From the NCBI RefSeq assembly GCF_030252165.1, contig NZ_CP126969.1:806001-870000 (forward strand): 64,000 bases of DNA, in the 5' to 3' direction. This stretch comes from Corynebacterium breve (GTDB lineage: Bacteria > Actinomycetota > Actinomycetes > Mycobacteriales > Mycobacteriaceae). Of this stretch, positions 24,379 through 32,863 are shown piece after piece (positions within the stretch are counted from its first letter, which is position 1; the number at the start of each line of letters is the position of its first letter). The notes below the pieces were generated by a model. That model saw only the letters and a program-made list of their open reading frames with translations, was not told the origin of the DNA and made no database searches. The translations under genes were made by a program, and so were the position numbers.

Positions 24379-27273
24379 CTATTCCGCAGCCGCCACATTT
24401 TTTCTCGCTGTAATGGTGTGAAAAAGCTCCGATGGGATTGGAATTTGCATCTTGAGCTGGGTGGTTACTACGTCTAATTCTTTACCGTGATCGTCTTGCA
24501 TGCTCTCTTGCTTTGGTTCGGTTGCTTTGGCTTGGCCCAAATAGAAAAAGTCCTTGCCATCTGCATCTTCACGCTTCACGAAGAGGTGGAGTTCCGCGTC
24601 GCCGAAAAGAATCGGTTGAAGTTCGGCCGATTTCAATGTGCGGCCATGGCGGGTGTACCAGAGCATTGTCGACGAATCGATGAGTTGATCTTCGTATCGC
24701 TGACTGGCCGACACATCGGCGTCCTTGTGATAAGTCACAAAGATAGGGCACGTGTTTGTTTCGGATTCGTACCGATATCCCATCATCGTGCTGTCAAGAT
24801 TCTTCGGCCAGTTCAATAGGCGACAAACGTCTTTCCGGGAGTATCGCTGGCCGCGAACGAGCGCTGCACCGCCCCCGTAATACTTGCGGTTGAGGAGGAG
24901 TCCGGTTTCGATTACGTCATCTACGTGGTCTTTAAAGCTTATTGGTGAGAACGTATGTGATTCTGCATACGAGGTATAGAAAGAACGAAAAGTATCTGAA
25001 AGCTCAAAAGAAGCACCGTCGAATACGATCGCAGGGGTATCTCCGTATTTCTTTCGGGTCGTAGTAGCGAACCACGTCAAATCGAAAATCGCAGCCACAG
25101 TCGATAGAACCTGCGAAGAGTGGTCAAGACCATGAGACTTGAGGATTTGCACGTAGCTTTCTACTGCTACCTTCTCATTGAGCAAAACCTCTCGAAGAAG
25201 GAGCAACTCATGGGGGCGTTTTCCGTTGAGTAATTCATTGGAGATGAAGCTAAGGAAAGCCTGCTCAGATTGATGAGGAGCGTGTTCCACAAGCTTTAAC
25301 GAGTGAAGCAGTGCCCAGTAGCTCTGGTCCTTGGTTGCGAGCAAAAAGGGGTTGACAGATTCGTGCGTTTCGAAATCCATCAAGCGTGGGATTCGTCCAA
25401 TTCTTTGTCGCAATGCGATGATGGCCTCTTTGCATTTTCGCTTATCCAACAGTGAAGCCTTGTGCAGCGACTCTAGGATGCGTGCGGTTGAAACTTCATC
25501 GAAGCTGATCGTTGATTGGCCTGCCACTGGATTTGAACGGGATTGCCGGATGCGAGCCTTAATCGTGTCCTTGTTCGACGATCGATCTCCCGTAAGGGCA
25601 ATCGGGATGAGATAGTTGTTCGCGTAATTGCCAATGAAATCAATGACACGTAGCGATTCCTTGTTAGGTGACTTTCGCAGCCCTCGTCCCAATTGTTGCG
25701 TGAAGATGATCGACGACTGCGTCCCTCGCAACATGACAACAACGTTTACTGGTGGGATATCGATACCCTCGTTGAAGATATCGACTGTCAAGATGTAATC
25801 AATCCGCCCCTGAAGAAGCTTGTCGACGACGTTTTCGCGCTCTGCAATCGGGGTCGCCCCGGAGATAGCTTCGGTGCGAAGCAATCGACCATTAACGGTC
25901 CGCTTGTTCAGCCGATCTGAGATCAACCTTGCTTCATCATTCGAACTGCAGAATACGAGTCCCTTCGTCCCACGTGGAAACTCGAAATCTTCCAGAGTTT
26001 GTGCGATGTGATCCACTCGTTCATCGGCAATCAAGTCAGAGACAGAAGAAACGTCGCTGATGATGCGTCCTTGGGCGGACTCGTAATCAGATATTCCGTA
26101 GTAATCAAATGGCACCAGCATGTGAGCTTCGAGTGCTCGACCCAATCGAATCTCGTAGGGAACGTTGTAATCAAATAGCTCAAAGACATTGAATTGGTCC
26201 GTACGTTCAGGTGTTGCCGTGAGTCCGAGCAGAAATTGAGGGCGGAAGTAGCTGAGGAGTCTGCGATATGAGTCGGCACCCGAGCGATGAACTTCGTCGA
26301 TCACTATGTAGTCAAAATGAACAGGAGAAATCTCGCTCAAATTCTTCATTTGAGAGATGGTCTGCACCGTTGCAAAGACAAACCTGCAGTTCAAGTCACG
26401 TTGGTGACCGATATAGAATCCGATATCGGTGCTATCGCACTCCAAGACACGCTGAAACTCTTCGGCAGCTTTGCGGAGAATTTGTTCACGGTGGGCGACG
26501 AACAAAACGGTGCGTGGTTTTGATTGACGAACAGCAAGGGCCGAGAGAATGGTTTTTCCCGTACCGGTTGCAGAGATGATTAACGCCTTGGATTCACCGG
26601 CATTTATCACTTCCTGGAGTCTGTCTAGTGCTTCAACCTGCATTGCGTTGGGCTGGATATGATCTGCGGAGCGAATTGGGTCGATAGAGATAGGAACGCG
26701 GCGACGACGTTGCTCGTATTCGTCGATCCATTCGTTTGTGAGCAATTCTGAGTCGTTAATATGCCGCTCGACTGCATGGTTAAGCTGGTCTGCGATGTCT
26801 CCATCGCTATGAGTCGAAAATCGGAGATTCCATTCGCGATTTGTCATGAGAGCATCACGAGTGAGGTTGGAACTTCCAACTAGAGCGGTGACGTGGTCGT
26901 GGCGCCGAAAGATGTATCCCTTAGCGTGATGCGGATACTTTGTCATTACACGCACATCAATGTTTCGGAGGTTCAATAGCTCTCTGAGCGCGTTCGGATC
27001 ATTGAAATCCTGATAGTCGGAGGTGATGATAACGCCGTGACCTGGAAATTCGACAAGCTGTTGTTTCAATGCGCCGATCCCACCGTTCGTGACAAAAGCG
27101 ACTGAAAAGACGAAAGACTCGGCTGAAGACAATTCAGATCTGAGTGCGGCGAGCATCGTATTCTCTTCGCCGTTGGCAACGAGGACGGGATTCTCTAATC
27201 GCTGGGACAAGATTTGAGAATCAAGGAATCCGTATTCAGTATCGAGGGCTAGCCGAGAAAGGCGATCCTTCAT
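24379..27273 (-). CDS. PLD-domain DEAD/DEAH helicase with DUF3427
   Basis: This 964-residue protein combines three modules. A phospholipase-D-like nuclease domain (about 40-190) has one HKD-type motif, HHAKGYIF then GSSNLT. A superfamily 2 helicase core (about 210-580) has SATGTGKT, IVIDEVHRSG, GLTATPERTD and QQLGRGLRKS. A C-terminal DUF3427-like region (about 600-960) follows. Such proteins resemble restriction-type helicase-nucleases and are often found in defence islands. Sample lines within it are 40-45% GC, against about 62% in a sampled narG line, which hints at transfer. The start overlaps the upstream Nudix gene by 4 bp, so translation is coupled. Confidence 0.92.
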   Translation of the reverse strand: MKDRLSRLALDTEYGFLDSQILSQRLENPVLVANGEENTMLAALRSELSSAESFVFSVAFVTNGGIGALKQQLVEFPGHGVIITSDYQDFNDPNALRELLNLRNIDVRVMTKYPHHAKGYIFRRHDHVTALVGSSNLTRDALMTNREWNLRFSTHSDGDIADQLNHAVERHINDSELLTNEWIDEYEQRRRRVPISIDPIRSADHIQPNAMQVEALDRLQEVINAGESKALIISATGTGKTILSALAVRQSKPRTVLFVAHREQILRKAAEEFQRVLECDSTDIGFYIGHQRDLNCRFVFATVQTISQMKNLSEISPVHFDYIVIDEVHRSGADSYRRLLSYFRPQFLLGLTATPERTDQFNVFELFDYNVPYEIRLGRALEAHMLVPFDYYGISDYESAQGRIISDVSSVSDLIADERVDHIAQTLEDFEFPRGTKGLVFCSSNDEARLISDRLNKRTVNGRLLRTEAISGATPIAERENVVDKLLQGRIDYILTVDIFNEGIDIPPVNVVVMLRGTQSSIIFTQQLGRGLRKSPNKESLRVIDFIGNYANNYLIPIALTGDRSSNKDTIKARIRQSRSNPVAGQSTISFDEVSTARILESLHKASLLDKRKCKEAIIALRQRIGRIPRLMDFETHESVNPFLLATKDQSYWALLHSLKLVEHAPHQSEQAFLSFISNELLNGKRPHELLLLREVLLNEKVAVESYVQILKSHGLDHSSQVLSTVAAIFDLTWFATTTRKKYGDTPAIVFDGASFELSDTFRSFYTSYAESHTFSPISFKDHVDDVIETGLLLNRKYYGGGAALVRGQRYSRKDVCRLLNWPKNLDSTMMGYRYESETNTCPIFVTYHKDADVSASQRYEDQLIDSSTMLWYTRHGRTLKSAELQPILFGDAELHLFVKREDADGKDFFYLGQAKATEPKQESMQDDHGKELDVVTTQLKMQIPIPSELFHTITARKNVAAAE

Positions 27274-27671
27274 CCCTCGGTGTCTCCCATAATCAACTTC
27301 ACTGCAGGAATGTCAGCTGGCGCCCAATCAAGCTGATCCAATTCAGCGACGGGAACCCAGCGCACCTCTGAGTGCTCGGTCAAAACAGGCTCAGCATCAG
27401 TTTTTGCGGTGCAATAGTAGGTGGCTAGGTTCACCACACCAAAGTCGTATTCGTAAGAGGTGGTGGTGATGTGTTCGCCGACTGTGGCGTCGATAAGCAA
27501 TTCTTCTTTGAGTTCGCGCGCGAGAGATTCCTGCGGGGTTTCGCCGCGTTCGATCTTGCCGCCTGGAAACTCCCATTTGCCGGCCATGTTTTTGTCTGGA
27601 CCGCGCTGCGCTGCGAAGACGTAACCATTGCGAACAAAAACCGCGCCGGTTACCTCAATGTGTTTTGTCAT
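27270..27671 (-). CDS. Nudix hydrolase, MutT/NudG-like (d)NTP pyrophosphohydrolase
   Basis: This 133-residue enzyme carries a canonical Nudix box, GGKIERGETPQESLARELKE followed by EL, preceded by MAGKWEFPGGK. It resembles MutT/CTP pyrophosphohydrolase proteins that hydrolyse (d)NTPs to NMP and pyrophosphate, either to sanitise the pool or to deplete it. ATG 27671 starts MTKHIEVTGAVF; an ATG at 27677 adds two residues. Its stop overlaps the helicase start by 4 bp, making it the first gene of the Nudix-helicase-ParA unit. A general housekeeping role remains possible. Confidence 0.9.
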   Translation of the reverse strand: MTKHIEVTGAVFVRNGYVFAAQRGPDKNMAGKWEFPGGKIERGETPQESLARELKEELLIDATVGEHITTTSYEYDFGVVNLATYYCTAKTDAEPVLTEHSEVRWVPVAELDQLDWAPADIPAVKLIMGDTEG

Positions 27672-27725
27672 GTACACAGGATAGGTTAGGCGCCGAAAAT
27701 TATCGCGGAATCAAGGAAAGGGCAG

Positions 27726-28289
27726 TTACCGTTCCTGTGCGACAACCCCATCAGAGCCATTCTGGTTCGTGCAGCGTGCTTTCCCTTGATACGGGGATGC
27801 GTTCGGGTCGGTGGAGTTAGCATCCCACAGGCAGTACCAGCCTTCGGGTGATGTCCAGGTGGCATCGATTCCGAACAGATCGTGATTGCCGGAGAAGTAC
27901 TCGGAGATCACTGCTAGACCGACTTCACAGTCTGTGTCAGAGCTCACCGCAATGATGTCGAATTCAACGCCGGAGTGTGAAGCCGTGGCGGCGCCACAGT
28001 AATCACCTTCGCTTGCCAATGCAGAAGTAGCTTCGGCGGAGGAAACCGGATCAACACTAGAACTCGTGCCAGGAGTTTCAGGGGCAGAGATTTGCGAAGA
28101 ATCTTCGGAGACAGGAGCTGCAGTAGATGTCTGTGCGGCGCGTAAGTCTTGGACCGTTTCTGTGGTGGTTACTACGGGCGTTGATGGAGCGGAGGCTTCG
28201 TTGCTTTGGTCGTCGTTGGCGCACGCGGTTAGTAACAGGGGCAGAAACAGGGGAGTAGCAAGCAGTACGGCGGAAAGTCGAAGTCGCAT
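27726..28289 (-). CDS. Putative secreted lipoprotein, unknown function
   Basis: This 187-residue protein has a signal sequence MRLRLSAVLLATPLFLPLL and lipobox LLTAC, so it should be lipid-anchored outside the membrane. A Thr/Ser/Ala-rich linker (about 30-90) leads to a small C-terminal domain with four Cys (CGAA, DCEV, YCLW, RCTN) that could form two disulfides. I do not recognise the family. Confidence 0.8.
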   Translation of the reverse strand: MRLRLSAVLLATPLFLPLLLTACANDDQSNEASAPSTPVVTTTETVQDLRAAQTSTAAPVSEDSSQISAPETPGTSSSVDPVSSAEATSALASEGDYCGAATASHSGVEFDIIAVSSDTDCEVGLAVISEYFSGNHDLFGIDATWTSPEGWYCLWDANSTDPNASPYQGKARCTNQNGSDGVVAQER

Positions 28290-28460
28290 GCGCCGTAGTT
28301 TATCGGCAACAAGCTACTTGCCGGAGTAACAATTTGCACGATTCCATAACGAAATACTGTGGTGAAAAGCAGAGGAAATCGTCGCTAAGCAATGGCTCGG
28401 TTGTAGCGAAAGTAAAGCGCAAATGGTGAAATGCCAACATTTAGCGTATCGTTGCTCGCG

Positions 28461-30638
28461 ATGAGCAATTCCGAAAACGCTACCGGCAGCGAAAATTCGC
28501 CGGAGAACTTTACCGAGTCGGAAACTCAGATGAACCCGCAGGATGTCGCAGTGGAAAATACTGCTTCTGATGACACCAGGGATGCGGAAAACTCTGAGGA
28601 TACCGGCGTTGAGACCGAAAACACGGACTCGACCAACGAAGATACCGAAGAAAACAACGACGTAACCTCAGAACCCGCAGCGGAGGAATCCAAAGAAGCT
28701 GCCAATGGTTTCGAGAACCTCAACCTGCCTGACAAGGTAGTTCAGGCTGTAAAGCGCGTCGGATTCGAACAGCCATCTGCCATTCAGGCAGAGACCATTC
28801 CACTGTTGATGGAAGGCCGCGACGTAGTCGGCCTTGCACAGACCGGTACTGGCAAGACCGCAGCATTCGCGCTGCCGATCCTGTCCCAGATCGATCCGTC
28901 TGAGCGTCACCCACAAGCACTGGTCTTGGCACCAACCCGCGAGCTGGCACTCCAGGTCGCTGACTCTTTCCAGTCCTTCGCTGACCACCTGGGCAAGATC
29001 CAGGTTCTGCCGATTTACGGCGGTCAGGCATACGGCGTGCAGCTTTCCGGCCTGCGTCGTGGCGCACAGATCATCGTCGGCACCCCTGGCCGTGTGATTG
29101 ATCACCTGGAGAAGGGCTCCCTGGACATCTCCAAGCTGCGTTTCCTCGTACTTGACGAGGCAGACGAGATGCTCAACATGGGCTTCCAAGAAGACGTTGA
29201 GCGCATTCTGGAAGACACCCCGGACGAGAAGCAGGTTGCACTGTTCTCGGCGACCATGCCAAACGGCATTCGCAAGATCTCCAAGCAGTACTTGAATGAT
29301 CCTGCAGAGGTCACCGTGAAGTCGGAGACCCGCACCAACACCAACATCACCCAGCGCTACCTCTTCACCGCGCACCGCAACAAGCTCGACGCGATCACCC
29401 GCATCCTTGAGGTGACCGAGTTTGAAGCAATGATCGTGTTCGTGCGCACCAAGCACGAAACCGAAGAAATTGCCGAGAAGCTGCGCGCACGTGGCTTCTC
29501 CGCAGCCGCGATCAACGGCGATATTGCCCAGCAGCAGCGTGAGCGCACCGTCGATCAGCTGCGTGATGGCCGCCTGGACATCCTTGTCGCAACCGACGTC
29601 GCCGCCCGTGGCCTGGACGTAGAGCGCATCTCACACGTTTTGAACTACGACATCCCGAACGACACCGAGAGCTACGTGCACCGCATCGGTCGTACGGGCC
29701 GTGCAGGTCGTAAGGGCGAAGCGATCCTGTTTGTTACCCCTCGTGAGCGTCGCATGCTGCGTTCCATCGAACGCGTGACCAACGCGACCATCGAAGAGAT
29801 GGATCTGCCAACCGTCGATGAGGTTAACGAGTCCCGCAAGGCTAATTTTGCTGACTCCATCACAGCGTCGCTGGAATCCAAGCAGATCGACGTCTTCCGT
29901 TCGCTGGTCAAGGCATACTCCGAAGCAAACGACGTCCCAATGGAGGATATCGCTGCGGCACTGGCTACCCAGGCGCAGGCTGGCGACGAGTTCTTGATGA
30001 AGGAGCCACCAAAGCAGAAGCGTGACCGCGACTTCGACCGTGGTGGTCGTGATTTCGATCGTCGTGACCGTGGTGACCGCCGTGATCGTGACTTCGGTGA
30101 TCGTCGTGAGCGCGGTGGACGCGATCGCTTCGAGCGTAACGGTAACTTTGACACCTACCGACTTGCCGTGGGTAAGCGTCAGCACGTTCGCCCAGGTGCC
30201 ATCGTCGGCGCATTGGCTAACGAAGGTGGCTTGAGCTCCAAGGACTTCGGTCGCATCACCATCGCTGTTAACCACACCTTGGTCGAGCTGCCCAAGAACA
30301 TGGACTCTTCCGTACTCGATCGCCTGTCTGATACCCGCATTTCGGGCCAGCTGATCAACATTGAGCGCGACCACGGTGGCCCTCAGCGTGATCAGGGCGA
30401 CGATCGTGGCGGCTACCGCGGGGGACGCGGTGGACGCGACCGAGACGATCGCGGTGGACGCGGCGGATACCGTCGTGACCGTGGCGGACGTGGCGATCGT
30501 GAAGATCGTGGCGGCTACCGTGGCGGACGCGACCGCGACGACCGTGGTGGTTACCGCGGGGGACGCGACCGTGATGATCGTGGTGGTTACCGCGGTGGGC
30601 GCGATGATCGCGGCGGCCGTGGACAGTGGCGCGACTAG
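28461..30638 (+). CDS. deaD: DEAD-box RNA helicase, DeaD/CsdA-like
   Basis: This 725-residue ATP-dependent RNA helicase has an acidic N-terminal extension of about 75 residues, the Q motif (FENLNLP...GFEQPSAIQ), AQTGTGKT, PTRELALQ, DEAD (VLDEADEML), SAT (ALFSATMP) and HRIGRTGRAGR. A DbpA-like RNA-binding domain near 565-635 and an Arg/Gly-rich repeat tail follow. DeaD-type helicases remodel rRNA and mRNA, often in the cold. ATG 28461 and ATG 28431 are both possible and neither has a clear ribosome binding site. A perfect terminator follows. Confidence 0.95.
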   Translation: MSNSENATGSENSPENFTESETQMNPQDVAVENTASDDTRDAENSEDTGVETENTDSTNEDTEENNDVTSEPAAEESKEAANGFENLNLPDKVVQAVKRVGFEQPSAIQAETIPLLMEGRDVVGLAQTGTGKTAAFALPILSQIDPSERHPQALVLAPTRELALQVADSFQSFADHLGKIQVLPIYGGQAYGVQLSGLRRGAQIIVGTPGRVIDHLEKGSLDISKLRFLVLDEADEMLNMGFQEDVERILEDTPDEKQVALFSATMPNGIRKISKQYLNDPAEVTVKSETRTNTNITQRYLFTAHRNKLDAITRILEVTEFEAMIVFVRTKHETEEIAEKLRARGFSAAAINGDIAQQQRERTVDQLRDGRLDILVATDVAARGLDVERISHVLNYDIPNDTESYVHRIGRTGRAGRKGEAILFVTPRERRMLRSIERVTNATIEEMDLPTVDEVNESRKANFADSITASLESKQIDVFRSLVKAYSEANDVPMEDIAAALATQAQAGDEFLMKEPPKQKRDRDFDRGGRDFDRRDRGDRRDRDFGDRRERGGRDRFERNGNFDTYRLAVGKRQHVRPGAIVGALANEGGLSSKDFGRITIAVNHTLVELPKNMDSSVLDRLSDTRISGQLINIERDHGGPQRDQGDDRGGYRGGRGGRDRDDRGGRGGYRRDRGGRGDREDRGGYRGGRDRDDRGGYRGGRDRDDRGGYRGGRDDRGGRGQWRD
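30504..30608 (+). repeat. 36-bp tandem repeat encoding the RG-rich helicase tail
   Basis: Two full 36-bp units (30504-30539 and 30540-30575) and a 33-bp third unit encode DRGGYRGGRDRD-type repeats. The units differ mainly at third codon positions, so the peptide is conserved more than the DNA. Less regular RG-rich sequence begins near 30400. Confidence 0.9.
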
Positions 30639-30674
30639 TGCTTTCTGTGGCGATGTAACGACATTTGCCTTGTG

Positions 30675-30719
30675 TGCGATAAGCAGAATAGTAGTGACTA
30701 TTCTGCTTATCGCATTTTT
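30675..30719 (+). terminator. Intrinsic terminator of deaD
   Basis: A perfect 17-bp stem, TGCGATAAGCAGAATAG (30675-30691) with its complement at 30698-30714, encloses the loop TAGTGA and is followed directly by TTTTT. It begins 36 bp after the deaD stop. Confidence 0.96.
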
Positions 30720-30793
30720 GCGTTCATCCCCCTGCTTCGAGTCCTCTCTTGCGGACCTGTGAAGCTTTGACACGAGCACATGGAGGTTGGATT

Positions 30794-31714
30794 GTGCCCA
30801 CGGATCAGCTCTTTGTGATGTTTGACTCCATCGTGCGTACCACAACATGTCTCGAACACCGAGCAATAGTGGAACGCTGGGTGGTCAACTATATCTCGCA
30901 GAATGCCCATTTCACCGTGGAGCAGGCCACCGTTATCGCCTTAGAACTCACCAGCCGACTCTCGCCTGAAGACTTTGATAATCCCGCGGTGCTGCGCGCA
31001 CTCGCAGAGCTGGATGTTCGCACCGAGCTGGACTGGGTCATGCGCGGCGCGTACCCGCTTGCCGGAACGAGTCCGATCATGATCCCAAGCGGTGGTGATG
31101 GAACAATTCCGGTCTACCCGGCAAGTGACGTGACCCCGCCGATGACGGTAGAGTCGTCGCCAACACTTGTCGGCAGCATGCACCCGCCTCTCGACGTCGA
31201 CATCGACCCGGCTGTTGCGGAAATTTCCGCAGTGCTTGTCGACGACGCTCTCGTGTACTTCTCCCAACTTCCACAGTCCGGCATTCATCTCCAGAAAGAC
31301 GAGCAGCCAGACCCCGACGTGCTAGTACGTATGGCGCTGGAACGCCCAGCCGGCAACAGTAGTGCGCCCGCGCGTTGCGTAGTCAAAGTGAACGCGGAGG
31401 CCGGTGTCGATCTCACGGCCACGGTACTTAAAGCTTTGGCGCAGGTGGTCTATATCGGCCTTCTGGAGCATGTGGAAAACGTGTCAGAATGCGAAAAAGC
31501 CATCCACCCGATGGAGCTTGGCTTGATCGCCCACATCGTGGGCACTCGCCTGGGACTGACCGTGCAAAGCGATGAAATGCATGACGACCACTGGATGGAT
31601 GACTTTTTCTACGGTATTCCCGATGTTCCCGTCGATCACCTGGTCAACTGGAAACTCGTCGGACTCGCGGCTGTTGCTCTAGAAGATTCTTTGTGCGGAT
31701 TCGCGCGATTCTAG
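30794..31714 (+). CDS. Hypothetical protein, possible two-domain
   Basis: A 306-residue soluble protein that I do not recognise. The N-terminal third is helical (ERWVVNYISQNAHFTVEQAT). A Pro/Ser-rich linker near 90-135 leads to a C-terminal domain with a hydrophobic helix (VLKALAQVVYIGLLEHV) and an acidic-His patch (SDEMHDDHWMDDFFYG) that might bind metal. I use GTG 30794 because GGAGG at 30782-30786 is correctly spaced; the frame is open back to ATG 30749. It converges with a membrane protein gene. Confidence 0.72.
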   Translation: MPTDQLFVMFDSIVRTTTCLEHRAIVERWVVNYISQNAHFTVEQATVIALELTSRLSPEDFDNPAVLRALAELDVRTELDWVMRGAYPLAGTSPIMIPSGGDGTIPVYPASDVTPPMTVESSPTLVGSMHPPLDVDIDPAVAEISAVLVDDALVYFSQLPQSGIHLQKDEQPDPDVLVRMALERPAGNSSAPARCVVKVNAEAGVDLTATVLKALAQVVYIGLLEHVENVSECEKAIHPMELGLIAHIVGTRLGLTVQSDEMHDDHWMDDFFYGIPDVPVDHLVNWKLVGLAAVALEDSLCGFARF

Positions 31715-31729
31715 GCTGGGTTGCCTAGA
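31710..31729. terminator. Possible small bidirectional hairpin at convergent stops
   Basis: TCTAGGC (31710-31716) and GCCTAGA (31723-31729) form a perfect 7-bp stem with loop TGGGTT over the two convergent stop codons. There is no strong U-tract, so termination strength is doubtful. Confidence 0.4.
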
Positions 31730-32198
31730 TAAACATGAGGATGAGCATGATCACCCAGAGCAGGTTAAAGATTCCGGCACCGATTGTCGCCATCTTTTTG
31801 GACTTGTCCCAGTCCTTAACCTGATCGTGCTCAGGATCAACGTCATCTACTGGGAGCAGGTTTAAAGTGCCCAGCATCTTCTTCTGCTGCGGAATTACCA
31901 GCGCGATCAAGATCGCCCAGGCGATCACAGCGAGGACCAGGGAGGCGTGGAACTGCCCCTGGGTCTTAAACTGCGCCCACCCCGCGAACAGAACAGTTGC
32001 GCCCAACAGCGGAACCAAAGCGGAGATCACGCCATAGGTCGAGCTGATGCGCCCGAGCAGCTGGGCGCGGCCCGCAGCACGCTGATCGCCGGCGCGTGCT
32101 TCGTCTGCCTGGCGTGGGAAGATCGACGTTGCCACCATGACAGGGCCGAGCAGGATGATTGCCGACACAACGTGCAGGAAAATCAAGAAACTAACCAT
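31725..32198 (-). CDS. DUF2269-like four-helix membrane protein
   Basis: This 157-residue protein has four hydrophobic segments (about 3-25, 55-75, 85-103, 138-156) with an N-terminal LIFLHVVSAIILLGPVMVAT. His9 and the layout fit DUF2269-type integral membrane proteins of unknown function. It stands alone downstream of the HNH nuclease gene, with a 40-bp gap. Confidence 0.75.
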   Translation of the reverse strand: MVSFLIFLHVVSAIILLGPVMVATSIFPRQADEARAGDQRAAGRAQLLGRISSTYGVISALVPLLGATVLFAGWAQFKTQGQFHASLVLAVIAWAILIALVIPQQKKMLGTLNLLPVDDVDPEHDQVKDWDKSKKMATIGAGIFNLLWVIMLILMFI

Positions 32199-32238
32199 AA
32201 AAAACGAATTCCTTTTCAGTGTCTGTTACTACCTCGAA

Positions 32239-32856
32239 CTACTCTACGGGCAGTAGTGTAGTCACGCTGAACCTACATTGGCGATTCATTACTTTCCGAT
32301 CCTCTGCAGGCAAAGAAAGCTCGTATGTGGCAGCAACCGCTGCCAGTCGGGTGACGTACTCGCAACGAAAACGAGTATGGCTGGGCAACCACTCAGAGGG
32401 GAGCTGGTCGGATTTTTCTTGATTCGCGGCGCGCGAGGTGGCGATCAAGTTCAAAGGATCGTTGGCAAAGGCGACTCGCTTGTCATGTTCCCAGGCGTGT
32501 GCTCCCAGATCCCAGGCAGCGGACAAAGGAAAGACGTGGTCGATTTCTAGCTCGTGAGCCGGTGTATCCACTCCGGTGTAGGGGTCGTAGACGGTGCTCC
32601 CAGGCGCCGGGGCGATATGACAACTTGGGGAATCTAGATGCCACGCCAGTAGTTCTTGGCGAGTAGTGCAACCTGAGCGGCCAGTCGCCCAGCCCGCTCC
32701 GAACTCGGTGCGGGCATAGCCGATCACGGTGAGGCGCTGTGGGACGGCGGGGGAGTCGTCGATAAGCAAAGAAAGCTCACGCGAGCCAACCGGGAATTTC
32801 ACGGTGGCAAGCGTGAGCACAATGAGAAAAGCGAGGTATAGCCTGCGAAGGTTCAT
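32239..32856 (-). CDS. Exported HNH-type nuclease (DUF1524/GmrSD-C-like)
   Basis: From ATG 32856 the protein (205 aa) begins MNLRRLYLAFLIVLTLA, a signal peptide or N-anchor, so the nuclease domain should lie outside the membrane. The domain has ELEIDHVFPLSAAWDLGA and the later FANDPLNLIATSRAANQEKS, matching the HNH/DUF1524 fold in which DH and N/N-x-K residues bind metal and cut DNA. Such secreted nucleases are common in corynebacteria and may serve nutrient DNA use or competition. It starts 7 bp after the putP stop, so the two may be cotranscribed. A longer start at 32907 would hide the signal peptide. Confidence 0.86.
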   Translation of the reverse strand: MNLRRLYLAFLIVLTLATVKFPVGSRELSLLIDDSPAVPQRLTVIGYARTEFGAGWATGRSGCTTRQELLAWHLDSPSCHIAPAPGSTVYDPYTGVDTPAHELEIDHVFPLSAAWDLGAHAWEHDKRVAFANDPLNLIATSRAANQEKSDQLPSEWLPSHTRFRCEYVTRLAAVAATYELSLPAEDRKVMNRQCRFSVTTLLPVE

Positions 32857-32863
32857 ACCCTCT

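Noticed and set aside
29631..30866. 411-residue minus-strand ORF
   Set aside because: It is antisense to deaD, and its Val/Thr/Ala-rich sequence reflects the Arg/Gly/Asp repeats and codon bias on the coding strand; deaD motifs are unmistakable.
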